NCBI RefSeq assembly: GCF_041206865.1
Contig: NZ_JBGEDP010000001.1
Coordinates: 2,046,001-2,110,000, forward strand
Direction of reading: 5' to 3'
Length of the DNA: 64,000 nt
Source of the DNA: Mycobacterium sp. HUMS_12744610
GTDB lineage: Bacteria; Actinomycetota; Actinomycetes; Mycobacteriales; Mycobacteriaceae
Position 1 is the first letter of the stretch. Each line of letters opens with the position of its first letter. Made by a program: the position numbers and the translations under genes. Positions 46,831 through 55,653 of the stretch are shown piece by piece. The notes beneath the pieces were generated by a model, which saw nothing but the letters and a program-made list of their open reading frames with translations, had not been told where the DNA came from and did not search any database.

Positions 46831-47661
46831 TCACGGTGTCGCGGGCTGGAGGTCGTGGTTGGTTTCGGTGACCGCGGTTCGGGCGCTGGCCTCGTCGATG
46901 AGGTTCTTGTCGGCGGTGCAGGCAGCGATGAGGGCGGCGATGGCGAGCCGATTGATACCGCGGGGTTTGCCGCGGCTGGATTGGTGGATGAGCGCGATGG
47001 CGTCGTCGGTGAACAGCGGATCAGATCGGCCCGCCAGTTGGAGGTGGTGGCGTAGGTAGCCGGCGGTCTCCTCGCCGGTCATGCCGGTCATGGTGCGGCG
47101 CACGGTGATGCGTTGTTCGAGTGCGGCCAGGGTACCCAGCGCCATTTTGGCGGCGAGGGTGGGCTGGCCTAAAAGGATGGTGGCGAAGGGGGATTCGGTA
47201 TCGAGGCGGTGATTGGTGAGCAGTCGTAGTGCTTCGAGGGCATCGTGGCAAAGCAAGTGGGCTTCATCGATACACACGATGGGGACACGGCCCCGCTCAG
47301 CATGTTCGGCGGCGAGCGCGTCGCGGGCTTGCGGGACCAGGGAGGCGTTGTGGAAGCTGGGCTGCCCGCCGAGGGCGGACACGATGTGGTGGTAGATGCC
47401 GCGGGCGCCGACGGTGGGGTCGGGAATGTAGATCAGGTGGTGGCGGGCCGGTTCGGCGCGGTCGATCGCCGCGCGGGCGGCCACTGTCTTGCCTACGCCG
47501 ACTTCGCCGGTGATCACTGTGATGCCGCGGGTGGCGATGCCGTAGCCGATGCGGGCGGCGGCCTGGGCATGATCACCGCTGCGAAACAGCATGCCCGGTG
47601 CCAGGGCCCGGCCAAAGGGCATGGTGGTGAAGCCGAAATACGACTGAATTTTATCGAGCAT
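46831..47661 (-). CDS. ExeA/TniB-like AAA+ ATPase of the transposable element
   Basis: The 276-residue protein starts MLDKIQSYFGFTTMPFGRAL, a stretch typical of ExeA-type transposition ATPases. Walker A is ITGEVGVGKT near residue 50-60, Walker B VCIDEAHLL near 130, and sensor 1 ILLGQPTLAAKM near 165. The C-terminal lid helix GKPRGINRLAIAAL follows. By analogy with IstB, TnsC and TniB it would bind DNA as ATP-dependent oligomers and guide the transposase to target sites. It is the last gene of the three, 56 bp after the transposase gene. Confidence 0.88.
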   Translation of the reverse strand: MLDKIQSYFGFTTMPFGRALAPGMLFRSGDHAQAAARIGYGIATRGITVITGEVGVGKTVAARAAIDRAEPARHHLIYIPDPTVGARGIYHHIVSALGGQPSFHNASLVPQARDALAAEHAERGRVPIVCIDEAHLLCHDALEALRLLTNHRLDTESPFATILLGQPTLAAKMALGTLAALEQRITVRRTMTGMTGEETAGYLRHHLQLAGRSDPLFTDDAIALIHQSSRGKPRGINRLAIAALIAACTADKNLIDEASARTAVTETNHDLQPATP

Positions 47662-47717
47662 GGTGGTGGTCCGTTCCCCGGGGCTGGCCCGGTGGTTGAG
47701 GTGAATGATGATGCGGG

Positions 47718-49097
47718 TCAGGTGTTTTCCGGGTCAGCCTGGTTGTGGCGGGTTGGTTCGACATCGCCGCCGGCCAGGGCGAGGTAGTTGATCGCCTGGC
47801 CCACGTCGGCTTGGTGTGCCTGCTCGAGTAGGTGCAGGTAGTCGATGCCGGTGGCTTCGACGGGGGCGGTGGTGCTGGGTTTGACCGCGGGGTGGGTGTG
47901 GCGGCCGATGGTGTGCGGGGCGGCCCGCCCCATCGGTTTGCCCTGGTATTCGACGTCGATGGTGGTCAGGTCGAACGGGGTGAACAGCAAGTCCACGACG
48001 CGCCCGACTAAGGCGGCGTCGACCTGGTATCGGTTGCCGTGTAGCGAAACCGTGGCGGTGGCGGTGACTCTGCGCTGCTCACGCCATAAAAATGCCCGCC
48101 GCAGCAGCGCTGTATCCGGTCGCGGCGCCGGGGTGCGGCCCTCGGCGTGGTAGCGCGCTGTGGGGGTGGCGCCGGTCTCGGAATGCACGCTGCGGTGATA
48201 CTGCTGGTGCAACCATGCGGTGAACAGCCGGTTCAGCTCATCGAGTGAATCGACGCCGCCGGCGGCTTGGATCTCGACCAGGAATTGGTCGCGCACGGTG
48301 CGGTTCCATCTCTCGATTTTCCCGCGGCCCTGAGGTCTGCCCGGCCTGCTGTGCACCAGCCGGATGTCGAGCACCGCCACCGACCAAGCCAGTTGATTCG
48401 AGGAATACGCAGAGCCGTTGTCGCAGTATAGGTTTCGTGGGCAGCCGTGGGTTTTGACCGCGTCGTGCAGCGCGGCCTGCATACCCAGGGTGTCCTCGCC
48501 GTAGCCCCACCGGTGGCCGGGCACATAGCGGGAGTGGTCGTCGAGCAGGGCGAACAGCACCGCCCGTTTCCCGTCGATGGTCGGGCCGTGCAGGCCGTCG
48601 CTGATCCACAACTCATCAGGTTCGCCTGCCTCGAACCGGCCGAACGCCGCCGGCGGGGTGCCGTCCGGGCGAGTATTGAGCTCCAGGCGGGCGAAGTGGC
48701 GTTGCAGGGTCCGCGCCGACGGCGCCCAGCCCTGCTCGGCCTCAACGATCCGGGCGATATGGGCCGCAGTGCGTGCGGGGTGCTCGGCCTTGAGCCGCGC
48801 CGCCAACTCCAGCACCTCGGCGTCGGTGCGCGGGGTGATCTGGCGCTGCGCTGGGAGCAGCGCGTCGAACCCGCCGGCCCGCCACGCCCGAATCCAGCGG
48901 TCCAGGCTGGCCCGCGACACCTCCGTCGGCTGCCCGAACGGCCCGATATGGACCTGGGCGGCCATATCCCGTACCAGCCGGCCCCGTTCAGTCGCAGACA
49001 GGTTCGGATCGGCCAGCGGTCGGATCAGCGAGTAGCGATACAGCGCGACATCACGCGCCCGATCAGTGCGTGACTTTTTCGGCTCTGGCTTGGCCAT
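47718..49097 (-). CDS. DDE (rve/Mu-like) transposase of the three-gene element
   Basis: The 459-residue protein has N-terminal helix-turn-helix segments (EVSRASLDRWIRAWRAGG, RTAAHIARIVEAEQGWAPSARTLQRHF). An integrase core follows with Asp in LWISDGLHGPTIDGKR, Asp in YCDNGSAYSS and Glu in GRGKIERWNRTVRDQF, then a C-terminal Mu-type beta-barrel (NRYQVDAALVGRVVDLLF). The initiation region is MAKPEPKKSRTDRARDV at 49097. It is intact. The presence of an ATPase partner places it with IS21/Tn552-type transposases. Confidence 0.9.
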   Translation of the reverse strand: MAKPEPKKSRTDRARDVALYRYSLIRPLADPNLSATERGRLVRDMAAQVHIGPFGQPTEVSRASLDRWIRAWRAGGFDALLPAQRQITPRTDAEVLELAARLKAEHPARTAAHIARIVEAEQGWAPSARTLQRHFARLELNTRPDGTPPAAFGRFEAGEPDELWISDGLHGPTIDGKRAVLFALLDDHSRYVPGHRWGYGEDTLGMQAALHDAVKTHGCPRNLYCDNGSAYSSNQLAWSVAVLDIRLVHSRPGRPQGRGKIERWNRTVRDQFLVEIQAAGGVDSLDELNRLFTAWLHQQYHRSVHSETGATPTARYHAEGRTPAPRPDTALLRRAFLWREQRRVTATATVSLHGNRYQVDAALVGRVVDLLFTPFDLTTIDVEYQGKPMGRAAPHTIGRHTHPAVKPSTTAPVEATGIDYLHLLEQAHQADVGQAINYLALAGGDVEPTRHNQADPENT

Positions 49098-49169
49098 CGG
49101 TGGGGTACCTCAACGCTTTCATGGTCGACAGCAGTGACGCCGTCGACCCTGACGCGCCGCGGCCGGCAG

Positions 49170-49805
49170 TCACAGACGCGGACATATGTTGATTCCCGTC
49201 GCCGCCACCGCCGGCGGCCGCATCCCGAGCAGCCAGCCTCCCGAGCACGCCGCCACCAACTCCGCCGCCGACACCTCGAACACCACCGCACCGGCCATCC
49301 GGCGCACCGCCGCGCACGCCGCCCCGATCTGGGAGACCGCATCGGCCAGCGGGCTTGCCGCCGGTGTCAGGCGAACCATGTCCGCGCCGGTGTTGGCCAG
49401 GTGTTCCAGCCGAGCGAACCCCACCCGGATCGGCTCGGCATGCTCAGCGAACCGCGACAGCCAGCCCCGCACTGTCGAGGCCGGACGACCCGCCGCCGCA
49501 CAGATCCGCCGCCACCCCCAGCCCGACGCCCGGGCCACCAACGCCGCCCAGATCACCGCCACCGAATCGACCCGTCGTCCCAGGCAGACCAGGGGCAACA
49601 GCACGTGCGAGCGGCCACAGCCTGCCGCGCTCGAACAGATCGCCCGCCGTGGCCGAATCCGGGCCACCACCGCCGCGGCCCGGCGCACAAACCGCGGCGC
49701 GGCATGCCCCCACGGCGCCAACCGCAGCTCACAATCCGGGCACTTCAGCTCACCGGTACGCAACTGGTTCTCAACCACAACGGGATCTGCTCCTACACTG
49801 AGCAC
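49170..49805 (-). CDS. Zinc-ribbon and helix-turn-helix accessory protein (DUF6431-like) of the element
   Basis: From the GTG at 49805 the 211-residue protein begins VLSVGADPVVVENQLRTGEL. A CPDC knuckle, LAPWGHAAPRFVRR and a further Cys pair in RAICSSAAGCGRSHVLLP follow. Then comes a helix-turn-helix (GWGWRRICAAAGRPASTVRGWLSRF), an arrangement I associate with the DUF6431 family. It precedes the transposase gene by 72 bp in the same direction. A role in recognising transposon ends or target DNA, like that of TniQ/TnsD-type proteins, is only an inference. A longer upstream frame to 49970 exists but looks non-coding. Confidence 0.72.
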   Translation of the reverse strand: MLSVGADPVVVENQLRTGELKCPDCELRLAPWGHAAPRFVRRAAAVVARIRPRRAICSSAAGCGRSHVLLPLVCLGRRVDSVAVIWAALVARASGWGWRRICAAAGRPASTVRGWLSRFAEHAEPIRVGFARLEHLANTGADMVRLTPAASPLADAVSQIGAACAAVRRMAGAVVFEVSAAELVAACSGGWLLGMRPPAVAATGINICPRL

Positions 49806-50058
49806 CGCGCCTCCGGGCGTGTTCGGACGGCCCTTCCCGCAGACCGTCAAAGCACGTGGGGAGGGCCGTCGGCTTTCAAGATCACCCGAACCGTAAACCG
49901 GCCGTCCTCGCGGTGACGCCACCACTCGCACTCGGCCCACCCGATAACCGTCAGGTCGGACCGTCCTCAACTCACGTGACGTGCCACGACCCCGTCGTGC
50001 TCACCCACAGCGTCGCTCAACACGCGGGGCAGGCGTTGCCGCTCTGGCCCCGCTGGCA

Positions 50059-50346
50059 TCAGACGACCTCGACGTTGATCATCTCAGTTTTGGCGATTGA
50101 ATGGTCGCGCTCGGTGGCCAACGCAGTGCGACGGGGGTCATGCATGTAGGCGTCGAACGACTCGGTGGACGGAAACTCGAACAACTGGATCTCCAGCGGT
50201 CGTCCTTCGGCGCCGTCGCTTCGGGACCGCTGGACGACCCGGCCACCGTGTTGGGGGACTAGGCCCAAGACCGTGTCTTCGTATGCGATCAGCGCCTGCT
50301 CAGCCCCCGGATGGGCCCACAGCAGCACATAGAAAGTCAGGCTCAT
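50059..50346 (-). CDS. Small dimeric alpha/beta-barrel protein (DUF1330/ABM-like)
   Basis: The ATG at 50346 gives 95 residues: MSLTFYVLLWAHPGAEQALI, then YEDTVLGLVPQHGGRVVQRS, PLEIQLFEFPSTESFDAYMHD and a C-terminal strand KTEMINVEVV. The pattern beta-alpha-beta-beta-alpha-beta with the EIQLFEFPS strand fits the DUF1330/antibiotic-monooxygenase-like barrel fold. No catalytic residue can be named, and no functional partner lies beside it. Confidence 0.72.
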   Translation of the reverse strand: MSLTFYVLLWAHPGAEQALIAYEDTVLGLVPQHGGRVVQRSRSDGAEGRPLEIQLFEFPSTESFDAYMHDPRRTALATERDHSIAKTEMINVEVV

Positions 50347-50805
50347 GCGACCAAGCTCACCACACGGCACGCGGTGAGGTGTCGGACGTGAGAAAAGCCG
50401 CTCGTCGGGTCGACATGCATGCGCCTGGCTGGACCTCGGCACGACTCGAGGTGCGGCCTACGGATGAGCGACCGGGTATCACCGCGGCAAATCTTCGGAG
50501 AAGTTCTCCGCGCCTCCGGACCTGAAGGCAGGAGGTTGGCCGGTCCTCGTCACGACTCCAGAGCAAACCGACCTCATGCACCGACCTCGCCTCGGCGACG
50601 CCCAGCATGAAGTGTCCGCGGCGATTGCGATGTTGTACCTGCGCAGCGATCAGCAGAGCCTTGGGGCGCAAAACCACCTCTGACCAGTGCCCGCCGAGAC
50701 GGCCTGATACCTCTGCTCGGCCACGGTCAGCTCCCTCATTTAGGGAGTGTCAAGGATCAACCGCAGCTACTGTCAAGCATCAGCCGAGGTCATACACAGA
50801 AGCAG
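50347..50805. other. Intergenic region with a degenerate copy of the tRNA-Arg 3' half
   Basis: No gene is supported in these 459 bases. At 50434-50465 the sequence CTCGGCACGACTCGAGGTGCGGCC shares CGGCACGACTCGA exactly with the 3' half of tRNA-Arg (50812-50824) and stays similar through the next ~20 bases with one gap. A weaker echo is CCGGTCCTCGTCACGACTCC near 50541. Such fragments can be left by integration into the tRNA gene. Confidence 0.5.
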
Positions 50806-50879
50806 TGCCCCCGGCACGACTCGAACGTGCGACCTAGGGATTAGAAGGCCCTTGCTCTATCCACCTGAGCTACGGAGGC
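50806..50879 (-). tRNA. tRNA-Arg (anticodon TCT)
   Basis: The 74-base gene has acceptor GCCTCCG/CGGGGGC, D arm GCTC/GAGC with loop AGGTGGATA, anticodon stem-loop AGGGC CTTCTAA TCCCT and T arm GCACG TTCGAGT CGTGC. The anticodon TCT reads AGA. The C31-T39 mismatch also occurs in other bacterial tRNA-Arg(TCT). CCA is not encoded. The 3' end points to the accessory block on the left, the usual side for tRNA-targeted integration. Confidence 0.95.
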
Positions 50880-51065
50880 AATGTGCAGGTCAGTCTAGCC
50901 AACGGGCCCCAGGGCTCGACCGGAGCAACACGACGCGCCCGAAAGGGCTTCCGCCGCCGCGATTATCGGTTAGGGTAGTGACCCTCGACACACGTACAAC
51001 ATCGGCTGGACATGAGCCGTTAACCGCAATGTGGCGTGTGCCTGACGTCGAGGGGTGGCATAGCT

Positions 51066-52313
51066 ATGAGCTTGGCCATAGATGTGGCTTCGCGGTGCTC
51101 GCGGGCCAGCGCCCACGCGCTGCGACTGGCGGCCGATGCCAGGGACACCTGCCGTGCCAGCGCGCTGCTGCTGCGCGGTTCGCCGTTCGCGCTCGGCTGG
51201 GTCGCGGGCTGGCTGTCCACGGAGTTTCCGCCGCACGTGGTGACCGGACACGCGTTGTCCCGGGTGGCGCACCCGGCCGTCGGCCGGGTCGCGAACAGCT
51301 GGGCGGTGCAGCGCGCGGATCAAGCCCTCACCGCGGCCCTCGAGGACGCCTTCGGTCCGGACTTTCGCGACCAGGTGTCGCATCCGACCCGGCGTACGTC
51401 GCAGTGCGCGCCCCGCGACGGCTTGTTCCAGCGGCCCGGCCCGCACCGCCGTTACGCGGCGCAGACCTCCGACATCTCCTACGGCCCCGGCGGCACCGAG
51501 CACCTGCTCGACATCTGGCGGGGCCCGGACGTGGCACCCGGCAGCCGCGCCCCGGTACTGATCCAGGTGCCCGGCGGCGCATGGACCGTCGGCGACAAAC
51601 GCGTTCAGGCCTACACGCTGATGAGCCGCATGGCCGAACTCGGCTGGATCTGCGTCTCGATCAACTACAGCAAAAGCCCGCGCTGCACGTTCCCGGCGCA
51701 CCTGATCGACGTCAAGCGGGCGATCGCCTGGGTTCGCGAGAACATCGCCGACTACGGCGGCGACCCCGACTTCATCGCGATGACCGGCGGCTCGGCCGGC
51801 GGGCACCTGGCGTCACTGGCCGCGCTCACGCCGAATGACCCGAGGTTTCAACCCGGATTCGAACGCGCCGACACCACGGTCCAGGCCGTCGCCCCCTACT
51901 ACGGGGTGTACGACTTCGTCGACGCCGACAACATGCACGATCTGATGCTGCCGTTCCTCGAGCAGTTCGTCATGAAAGCCCGCTACGCCAGCGCCCCCGA
52001 GCGGTTCGAGGCGGCCTCCCCGATCTCCTACGTCCACCCCGACGCCCCGCCGTTCTTCGTGCTCCACGGCGATAAGGACGAAATCGTTCCCTGCGGCCAG
52101 GCCCGCTCCTTCTGTGCGGCGCTGCGCGCGGCCGGCGCACCCACGGTCGGCTACGCCGAGCTGGCCAACGCCCACCACGCCTTCGACATCACCCCGACGC
52201 TGCGCTCGCGGCTGGCCGCCGACGCCGTCGCCGACTTCTTCGGTGTGGTCTACGGGCGGCGCTCGAGCGCGCTGATGGATTCGCTGCCGCTGGCGGTCAC
52301 GTCCGCCAGCTGA
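51066..52313 (+). CDS. lipQ: Carboxylesterase/lipase LipQ
   Basis: The ~415-residue alpha/beta hydrolase carries the nucleophile elbow GGSAGGHLAS, the acid in HGDKDEIVP and the His in LANAHHAFDI. The oxyanion-hole motif reads VPGGAWTVGDKR, a GGGX-type variant in which the usual first His is replaced by Pro-Gly. The ~120-residue N-terminal part before the hydrolase domain is helical and may contact the membrane. The start is ATG 51066, with GAGGGGTGG upstream, and GTG 51036 is an alternative. M. tuberculosis LipQ (Rv2485c) has 421 residues. It is followed by lipid-metabolism genes in the same direction. Confidence 0.92.
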   Translation: MSLAIDVASRCSRASAHALRLAADARDTCRASALLLRGSPFALGWVAGWLSTEFPPHVVTGHALSRVAHPAVGRVANSWAVQRADQALTAALEDAFGPDFRDQVSHPTRRTSQCAPRDGLFQRPGPHRRYAAQTSDISYGPGGTEHLLDIWRGPDVAPGSRAPVLIQVPGGAWTVGDKRVQAYTLMSRMAELGWICVSINYSKSPRCTFPAHLIDVKRAIAWVRENIADYGGDPDFIAMTGGSAGGHLASLAALTPNDPRFQPGFERADTTVQAVAPYYGVYDFVDADNMHDLMLPFLEQFVMKARYASAPERFEAASPISYVHPDAPPFFVLHGDKDEIVPCGQARSFCAALRAAGAPTVGYAELANAHHAFDITPTLRSRLAADAVADFFGVVYGRRSSALMDSLPLAVTSAS

Positions 52314-52459
52314 CGTCCGGACCCGTCGCCGGCGCGGGACCCGCGACCGGATCGTGCCTTTTCACCAGCCCGTCAACCCGACTAGCGTTGTGGTGGCGAG
52401 TGGTCCGAGGTGAGAGGCTTGGTCGGCGGTGACACGTATGGCACGTCGAGTTGGTGATC

Positions 52460-53941
52460 ATGGCTGAGGCCACTGATTCCGTGGCCGTCGTGAAATTGTC
52501 CGATGAGCTTGGACCGGTCGACTACCTGATGCATCGGGGCGAGGCGAATCCCCGGACCCGCTCGGGCATCATGGCCCTGGAAGTCCTTGACGCGACACCG
52601 AACTGGGACGCCTTTCGCACCCGCTTCGAGAATGCCTCGCGCCGGGTGCTGCGGCTGCGGCAGAAGGTCGTCGTCCCGACCTTGCCGACGGCGGCGCCGC
52701 GCTGGGTCGTCGATCCCGATTTCAACCTGGACTTCCACGTGCGTCGCGTGCGGGTGTCCGGGCCGGGCACGCTGCGCGAGGTGTTCGACCTCGCCGAGGT
52801 CATCCTGCAGTCACCGATGGACATCTCCCGGCCGCTGTGGACGGCCACTCTGGTGGAGGGCCTGCCCGACGGGAGGGCCGCGACCCTGCTGCACGTCAGC
52901 CACGCCGTCACCGACGGCGTCGGTGGCGTGGCGATGTTCGCCGAGATATACGACCTCGAACGCGACCCCCCGCCCAGGCCGACGCCGCCGTTGCCCGTGC
53001 CGCAGGACCTGACGCCCAACGAGTTGATGCGGCAGGGCATCAACCGGCTTCCCCTGTCGGTGCTCGGTGGCGTCCTGGGCGCGGTGTCCGGCGCCGTCTC
53101 GACGGCCGGGCGGGTGGTGCTGGAGCCGACGTCGACGGTGTCGGGGATCGTGGGCTACGCCATGTCGGGGATGCGGGTGCTCAACCGGGCCGCCGAGCCG
53201 TCGCCGCTGCTGCGCCGGCGCAGCCTGGCAACCCGCACCGAGGCGATCGACATTCTGCTCGCCGACCTGCACAAAGCGGCCAAGGCCGGCGGGGGATCGA
53301 TCAACGACGCCTACCTCGCCGGCCTGTCCGGCGCCCTGCGCCGCTACCACGAGGCCCTCGGCGTGCCGGTCAGCACGTTGCCGATGGCGGTGCCGGTGAA
53401 CCTGCGGGCCGACGCCGACGCGGCCGGTGGCAACCGGTTCACCGGAGTCAACCTGGCGGCGCCGCTGGGCACCGCCGACCCGGTCTCCCGGATGCGCAAG
53501 ATCCGCGCGCAGATGACCCAGCGCCGCGACGAGCCCGCGATGAACATCGTCGGTTCCCTCGCACCGGTACTCAGCGTCCTGCCGACCGCCGTGCTGCAGG
53601 GGATCACCGGCTCGGTGATCGGCTCCGACGTCCAGGCCAGCAACATCCCGGTCTACCCGGGGGACACCTACCTCGCCGGCGCGAAAGTCCTGCGCCAGTA
53701 CGGCATCGGCCCGCTGCCCGGCGTGGCGATGATGGCAGTGCTGATCTCGAGGGGCGGGTGGTGCACCATCACCGTCCGCTACGACAGGGCGGCGATCCGC
53801 GACGAGCCGTTGTTCGCCCAGTGCCTGCTGGAGGGTTTCGACGAGATCCTGGCGCTGGCCGGCGACCCGGCGCCCCGCGCGGTGCCCGCCTCGTTCGGCG
53901 AGCCGGCAGCGTCGGCGTCGCGATCGGTGTCGGGATCATGA
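52460..53941 (+). CDS. WS/DGAT-like acyltransferase (Rv2484c ortholog)
   Basis: The 493-residue protein belongs to the wax ester synthase/diacylglycerol acyltransferase (Tgs) family that makes triacylglycerol or wax esters in mycobacteria. It has the N-terminal condensation-like half and the C-terminal DUF1298-type half (NLRADADAAGGNRFTGVNLA, GDTYLAGAKVLRQYGIGPL). The active-site motif, normally HHxxxDG, reads SHAVTDG, so the first His is Ser while the catalytic second His, Asp and Gly remain. The ATG at 52460 is chosen. Its stop overlaps the plsC ATG by ATGA, giving coupled expression with plsC and plsB2. Confidence 0.9.
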   Translation: MAEATDSVAVVKLSDELGPVDYLMHRGEANPRTRSGIMALEVLDATPNWDAFRTRFENASRRVLRLRQKVVVPTLPTAAPRWVVDPDFNLDFHVRRVRVSGPGTLREVFDLAEVILQSPMDISRPLWTATLVEGLPDGRAATLLHVSHAVTDGVGGVAMFAEIYDLERDPPPRPTPPLPVPQDLTPNELMRQGINRLPLSVLGGVLGAVSGAVSTAGRVVLEPTSTVSGIVGYAMSGMRVLNRAAEPSPLLRRRSLATRTEAIDILLADLHKAAKAGGGSINDAYLAGLSGALRRYHEALGVPVSTLPMAVPVNLRADADAAGGNRFTGVNLAAPLGTADPVSRMRKIRAQMTQRRDEPAMNIVGSLAPVLSVLPTAVLQGITGSVIGSDVQASNIPVYPGDTYLAGAKVLRQYGIGPLPGVAMMAVLISRGGWCTITVRYDRAAIRDEPLFAQCLLEGFDEILALAGDPAPRAVPASFGEPAASASRSVSGS

Positions 53942-55653
53942 GCGCATCCGAGGAGCGGGGGACCGAACGCGACATGCAAAAACCGGCGACGGACATGCGA
54001 CTGCCCGGATCGGTCGCCGAGATCATGGCCAGCCCACCCGGGCCCAAGATCGGGGCGTTCTTCGACCTGGACGGGACCCTCGTCGCCGGCTTCACCGCGG
54101 TCATCCTCACCCAGGAACGTCTGCTGCGCCGCGACATGGGGGTGGGGGAGCTGCTCAGCATGGTGCATGCGGGCCTGAACCACACGCTCGGGCGCATCGA
54201 GTTCGAAGATCTCATCGGTAAGGCCGCCTCCGCGCTGGCCGGGCGGCTGATCGACGACCTCGAAGAGATCGGCGAGCGGCTGTTCGTGCAGCGGATCGAG
54301 GGCCGCATCTACCCGGAGATGCGCGAACTGGTGCGGGCGCACGTGGCGCGCGGACACACCGTCGTGCTCAGCTCGTCGGCACTGACCATCCAGGTCAACC
54401 CGGTGGCCCGATTTCTCGGCATCACCAACATGCTCACCAACAAGTTCGAGACCACCGAGGACGGCATACTCACCGGCGGCGTGCAGAAGCCCATCCTGTG
54501 GGGGCCGGGCAAGGCCGCCGCCGTGCAGCGGTTTGCCGCCGAGAACGGCATCGACCTCAAGGACAGCTACTTCTACGCCGACGGCGACGAGGACGTCGCC
54601 CTGATGTACCTGGTCGGCAACCCGCGACCGACCAACCCCGAGGGCAAGATGGCCGCGGTGGCCAAGCGGCGCGGCTGGCCGATCCTGCGGTTCAACAGTC
54701 GCGGACCGGTCGGCCTCCGCCGGCAACTGCGCACGCTGGCCGGTTTCGGTTCGCTGTTCCCGATCGCGACCGGCGCGGTGGGGATCGGCATGCTCACCCG
54801 CAGCCGGCGGCGGGGGGTCAACTTCTTCACCTCCACCTTCTCCCAGGTGCTGCTCGCTACCACCGGCGTCCAGATGAACGTCATCGGCCAGGAGAACCTG
54901 ACCGCGCAGCGTCCGGCGGTGTTCATCTTCAACCACCGCAACCAGGTCGACCCCGTCATGGTTGGCGCGCTGGTGCGCGACAACTGGACCGCAGTGGGCA
55001 AGAAGGAACTGGCCAAGGATCCGATCATGGGCACGATCGGCAAGGCGATGGACGCCGCGTTCATCGACCGCGACGATCCGAGCGCCGCCGTCGAGTCGCT
55101 GCACCAGATCGAAGAGCTCGCCAGAAAGGGACTCTCGGTCGTGATCGCCCCCGAAGGCACCCGCATGGACACCACCGAGGTCGGGCCCTTCAAGAAGGGC
55201 GCGTTCCGCATCGCGATGGCCGTCGGCATCCCGATCGTGCCGATCGTCATCCGCAACGCCGAGATCGTCGCCGCGCGCAACTCCACCACCATCAACCCGG
55301 GCACGGTCGATGTGGCGGTGTTCCCGCCGATCCCGGTGGACGACTGGACGGTCGAGACGCTGCCCGAGCGCATCGCCGAGGTGCGCCGGCTGTACCTGGA
55401 CACGCTGGCCGACTGGCCCACCGACGAGCTGCCCGAGTCCGATCTGTACAAGACGAAGGCGGCGAAGAAGGCCCCGGCGAAGAAGGCCCCGGCGAAGAAG
55501 GCCCCGGCGAAGAAGGCCGCGGCCAAGAAGGCCCCGGCGAAGAAGACCCCCGCCAAGAAGGCCCCGGCCAAGAAGGCGGCGGCGAAAGCCCAGCCGAAGG
55601 CCCCCGGCCCCGGCGAGGAGACACCCGAATCCGGGCCCAGAGGGCGCGTGTGA
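53938..55653 (+). CDS. plsC: HAD phosphatase-PlsC acyltransferase fusion with Lys-rich tail
   Basis: The 571-residue protein has an N-terminal HAD-superfamily SerB-like domain ([12 protein letters not shown] near residue 41, [15 protein letters not shown]). A PlsC domain follows with the HX4D motif NHRNQVDP near residue 335 and APEGTRM near 400. It could acylate lysophosphatidic acid and also hydrolyse a phosphate ester in phospholipid or triacylglycerol synthesis at the membrane. The C-terminus carries seven or more PAKKA-type repeats, a histone-H1-like tail encoded by 15-bp DNA repeats. The M. tuberculosis ortholog is Rv2483c. The stop overlaps the plsB2 GTG. Confidence 0.93.
   Translation: MSASEERGTERDMQKPATDMRLPGSVAEIMASPPGPKIGAFFDLDGTLVAGFTAVILTQERLLRRDMGVGELLSMVHAGLNHTLGRIEFEDLIGKAASALAGRLIDDLEEIGERLFVQRIEGRIYPEMRELVRAHVARGHTVVLSSSALTIQVNPVARFLGITNMLTNKFETTEDGILTGGVQKPILWGPGKAAAVQRFAAENGIDLKDSYFYADGDEDVALMYLVGNPRPTNPEGKMAAVAKRRGWPILRFNSRGPVGLRRQLRTLAGFGSLFPIATGAVGIGMLTRSRRRGVNFFTSTFSQVLLATTGVQMNVIGQENLTAQRPAVFIFNHRNQVDPVMVGALVRDNWTAVGKKELAKDPIMGTIGKAMDAAFIDRDDPSAAVESLHQIEELARKGLSVVIAPEGTRMDTTEVGPFKKGAFRIAMAVGIPIVPIVIRNAEIVAARNSTTINPGTVDVAVFPPIPVDDWTVETLPERIAEVRRLYLDTLADWPTDELPESDLYKTKAAKKAPAKKAPAKKAPAKKAAAKKAPAKKTPAKKAPAKKAAAKAQPKAPGPGEETPESGPRGRV
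55471..55575 (+). repeat. 15-bp coding tandem repeats encoding the APAKK tail of PlsC
   Basis: Seven units of 15 bp follow one another in frame, four of them exactly GCCCCGGCGAAGAAG (55471, 55486, 55501 and 55531) and three with one to a few changes. The related partial units GCGGCGAAGAAG and GCGGCGGCGAAA flank them. Slippage would change the protein by whole pentapeptides without a frameshift. Confidence 0.92.

Larger units (their letters stand above)
46736..49986 (-). mobile_element. Three-gene DDE/AAA+ transposable element (zinc-ribbon HTH protein, transposase, ATPase)
   Basis: Three genes on the minus strand run in the order HTH protein, rve transposase, ExeA-like ATPase. Related ends are seen as TGGCGCCAC...GTTGAGGCTGGTTCG (from 46736) and, inverted, TGGCACGTCAC...GTTGAGGACGGTCCG (from 49986). 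The similarity of the ends is imperfect and I found no clear target duplication, so the boundaries are approximate. The gene set resembles IS21- and Tn552/Tn7-like systems, in which an AAA+ ATPase directs the transposase to targets. Confidence 0.65.

Noticed and set aside
48447..49073. A + strand frame opposite the three-gene element's transposase
   Set aside because: The composition is that of an antisense shadow, and the minus strand carries the complete rve domain.
49806..49970. N-terminal extension of the DUF6431-like protein to 49970
   Set aside because: The added 55 residues are Arg/Gly/Pro-rich without pattern, and the GTG at 49805 gives the expected family start. The extension overlaps the presumed end of the element.
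55456..55600. The tandem repeats as a CRISPR array or phage attachment site
   Set aside because: They are in-frame 15-bp coding repeats without spacers. No CRISPR array with regular spacers was seen anywhere in the window.
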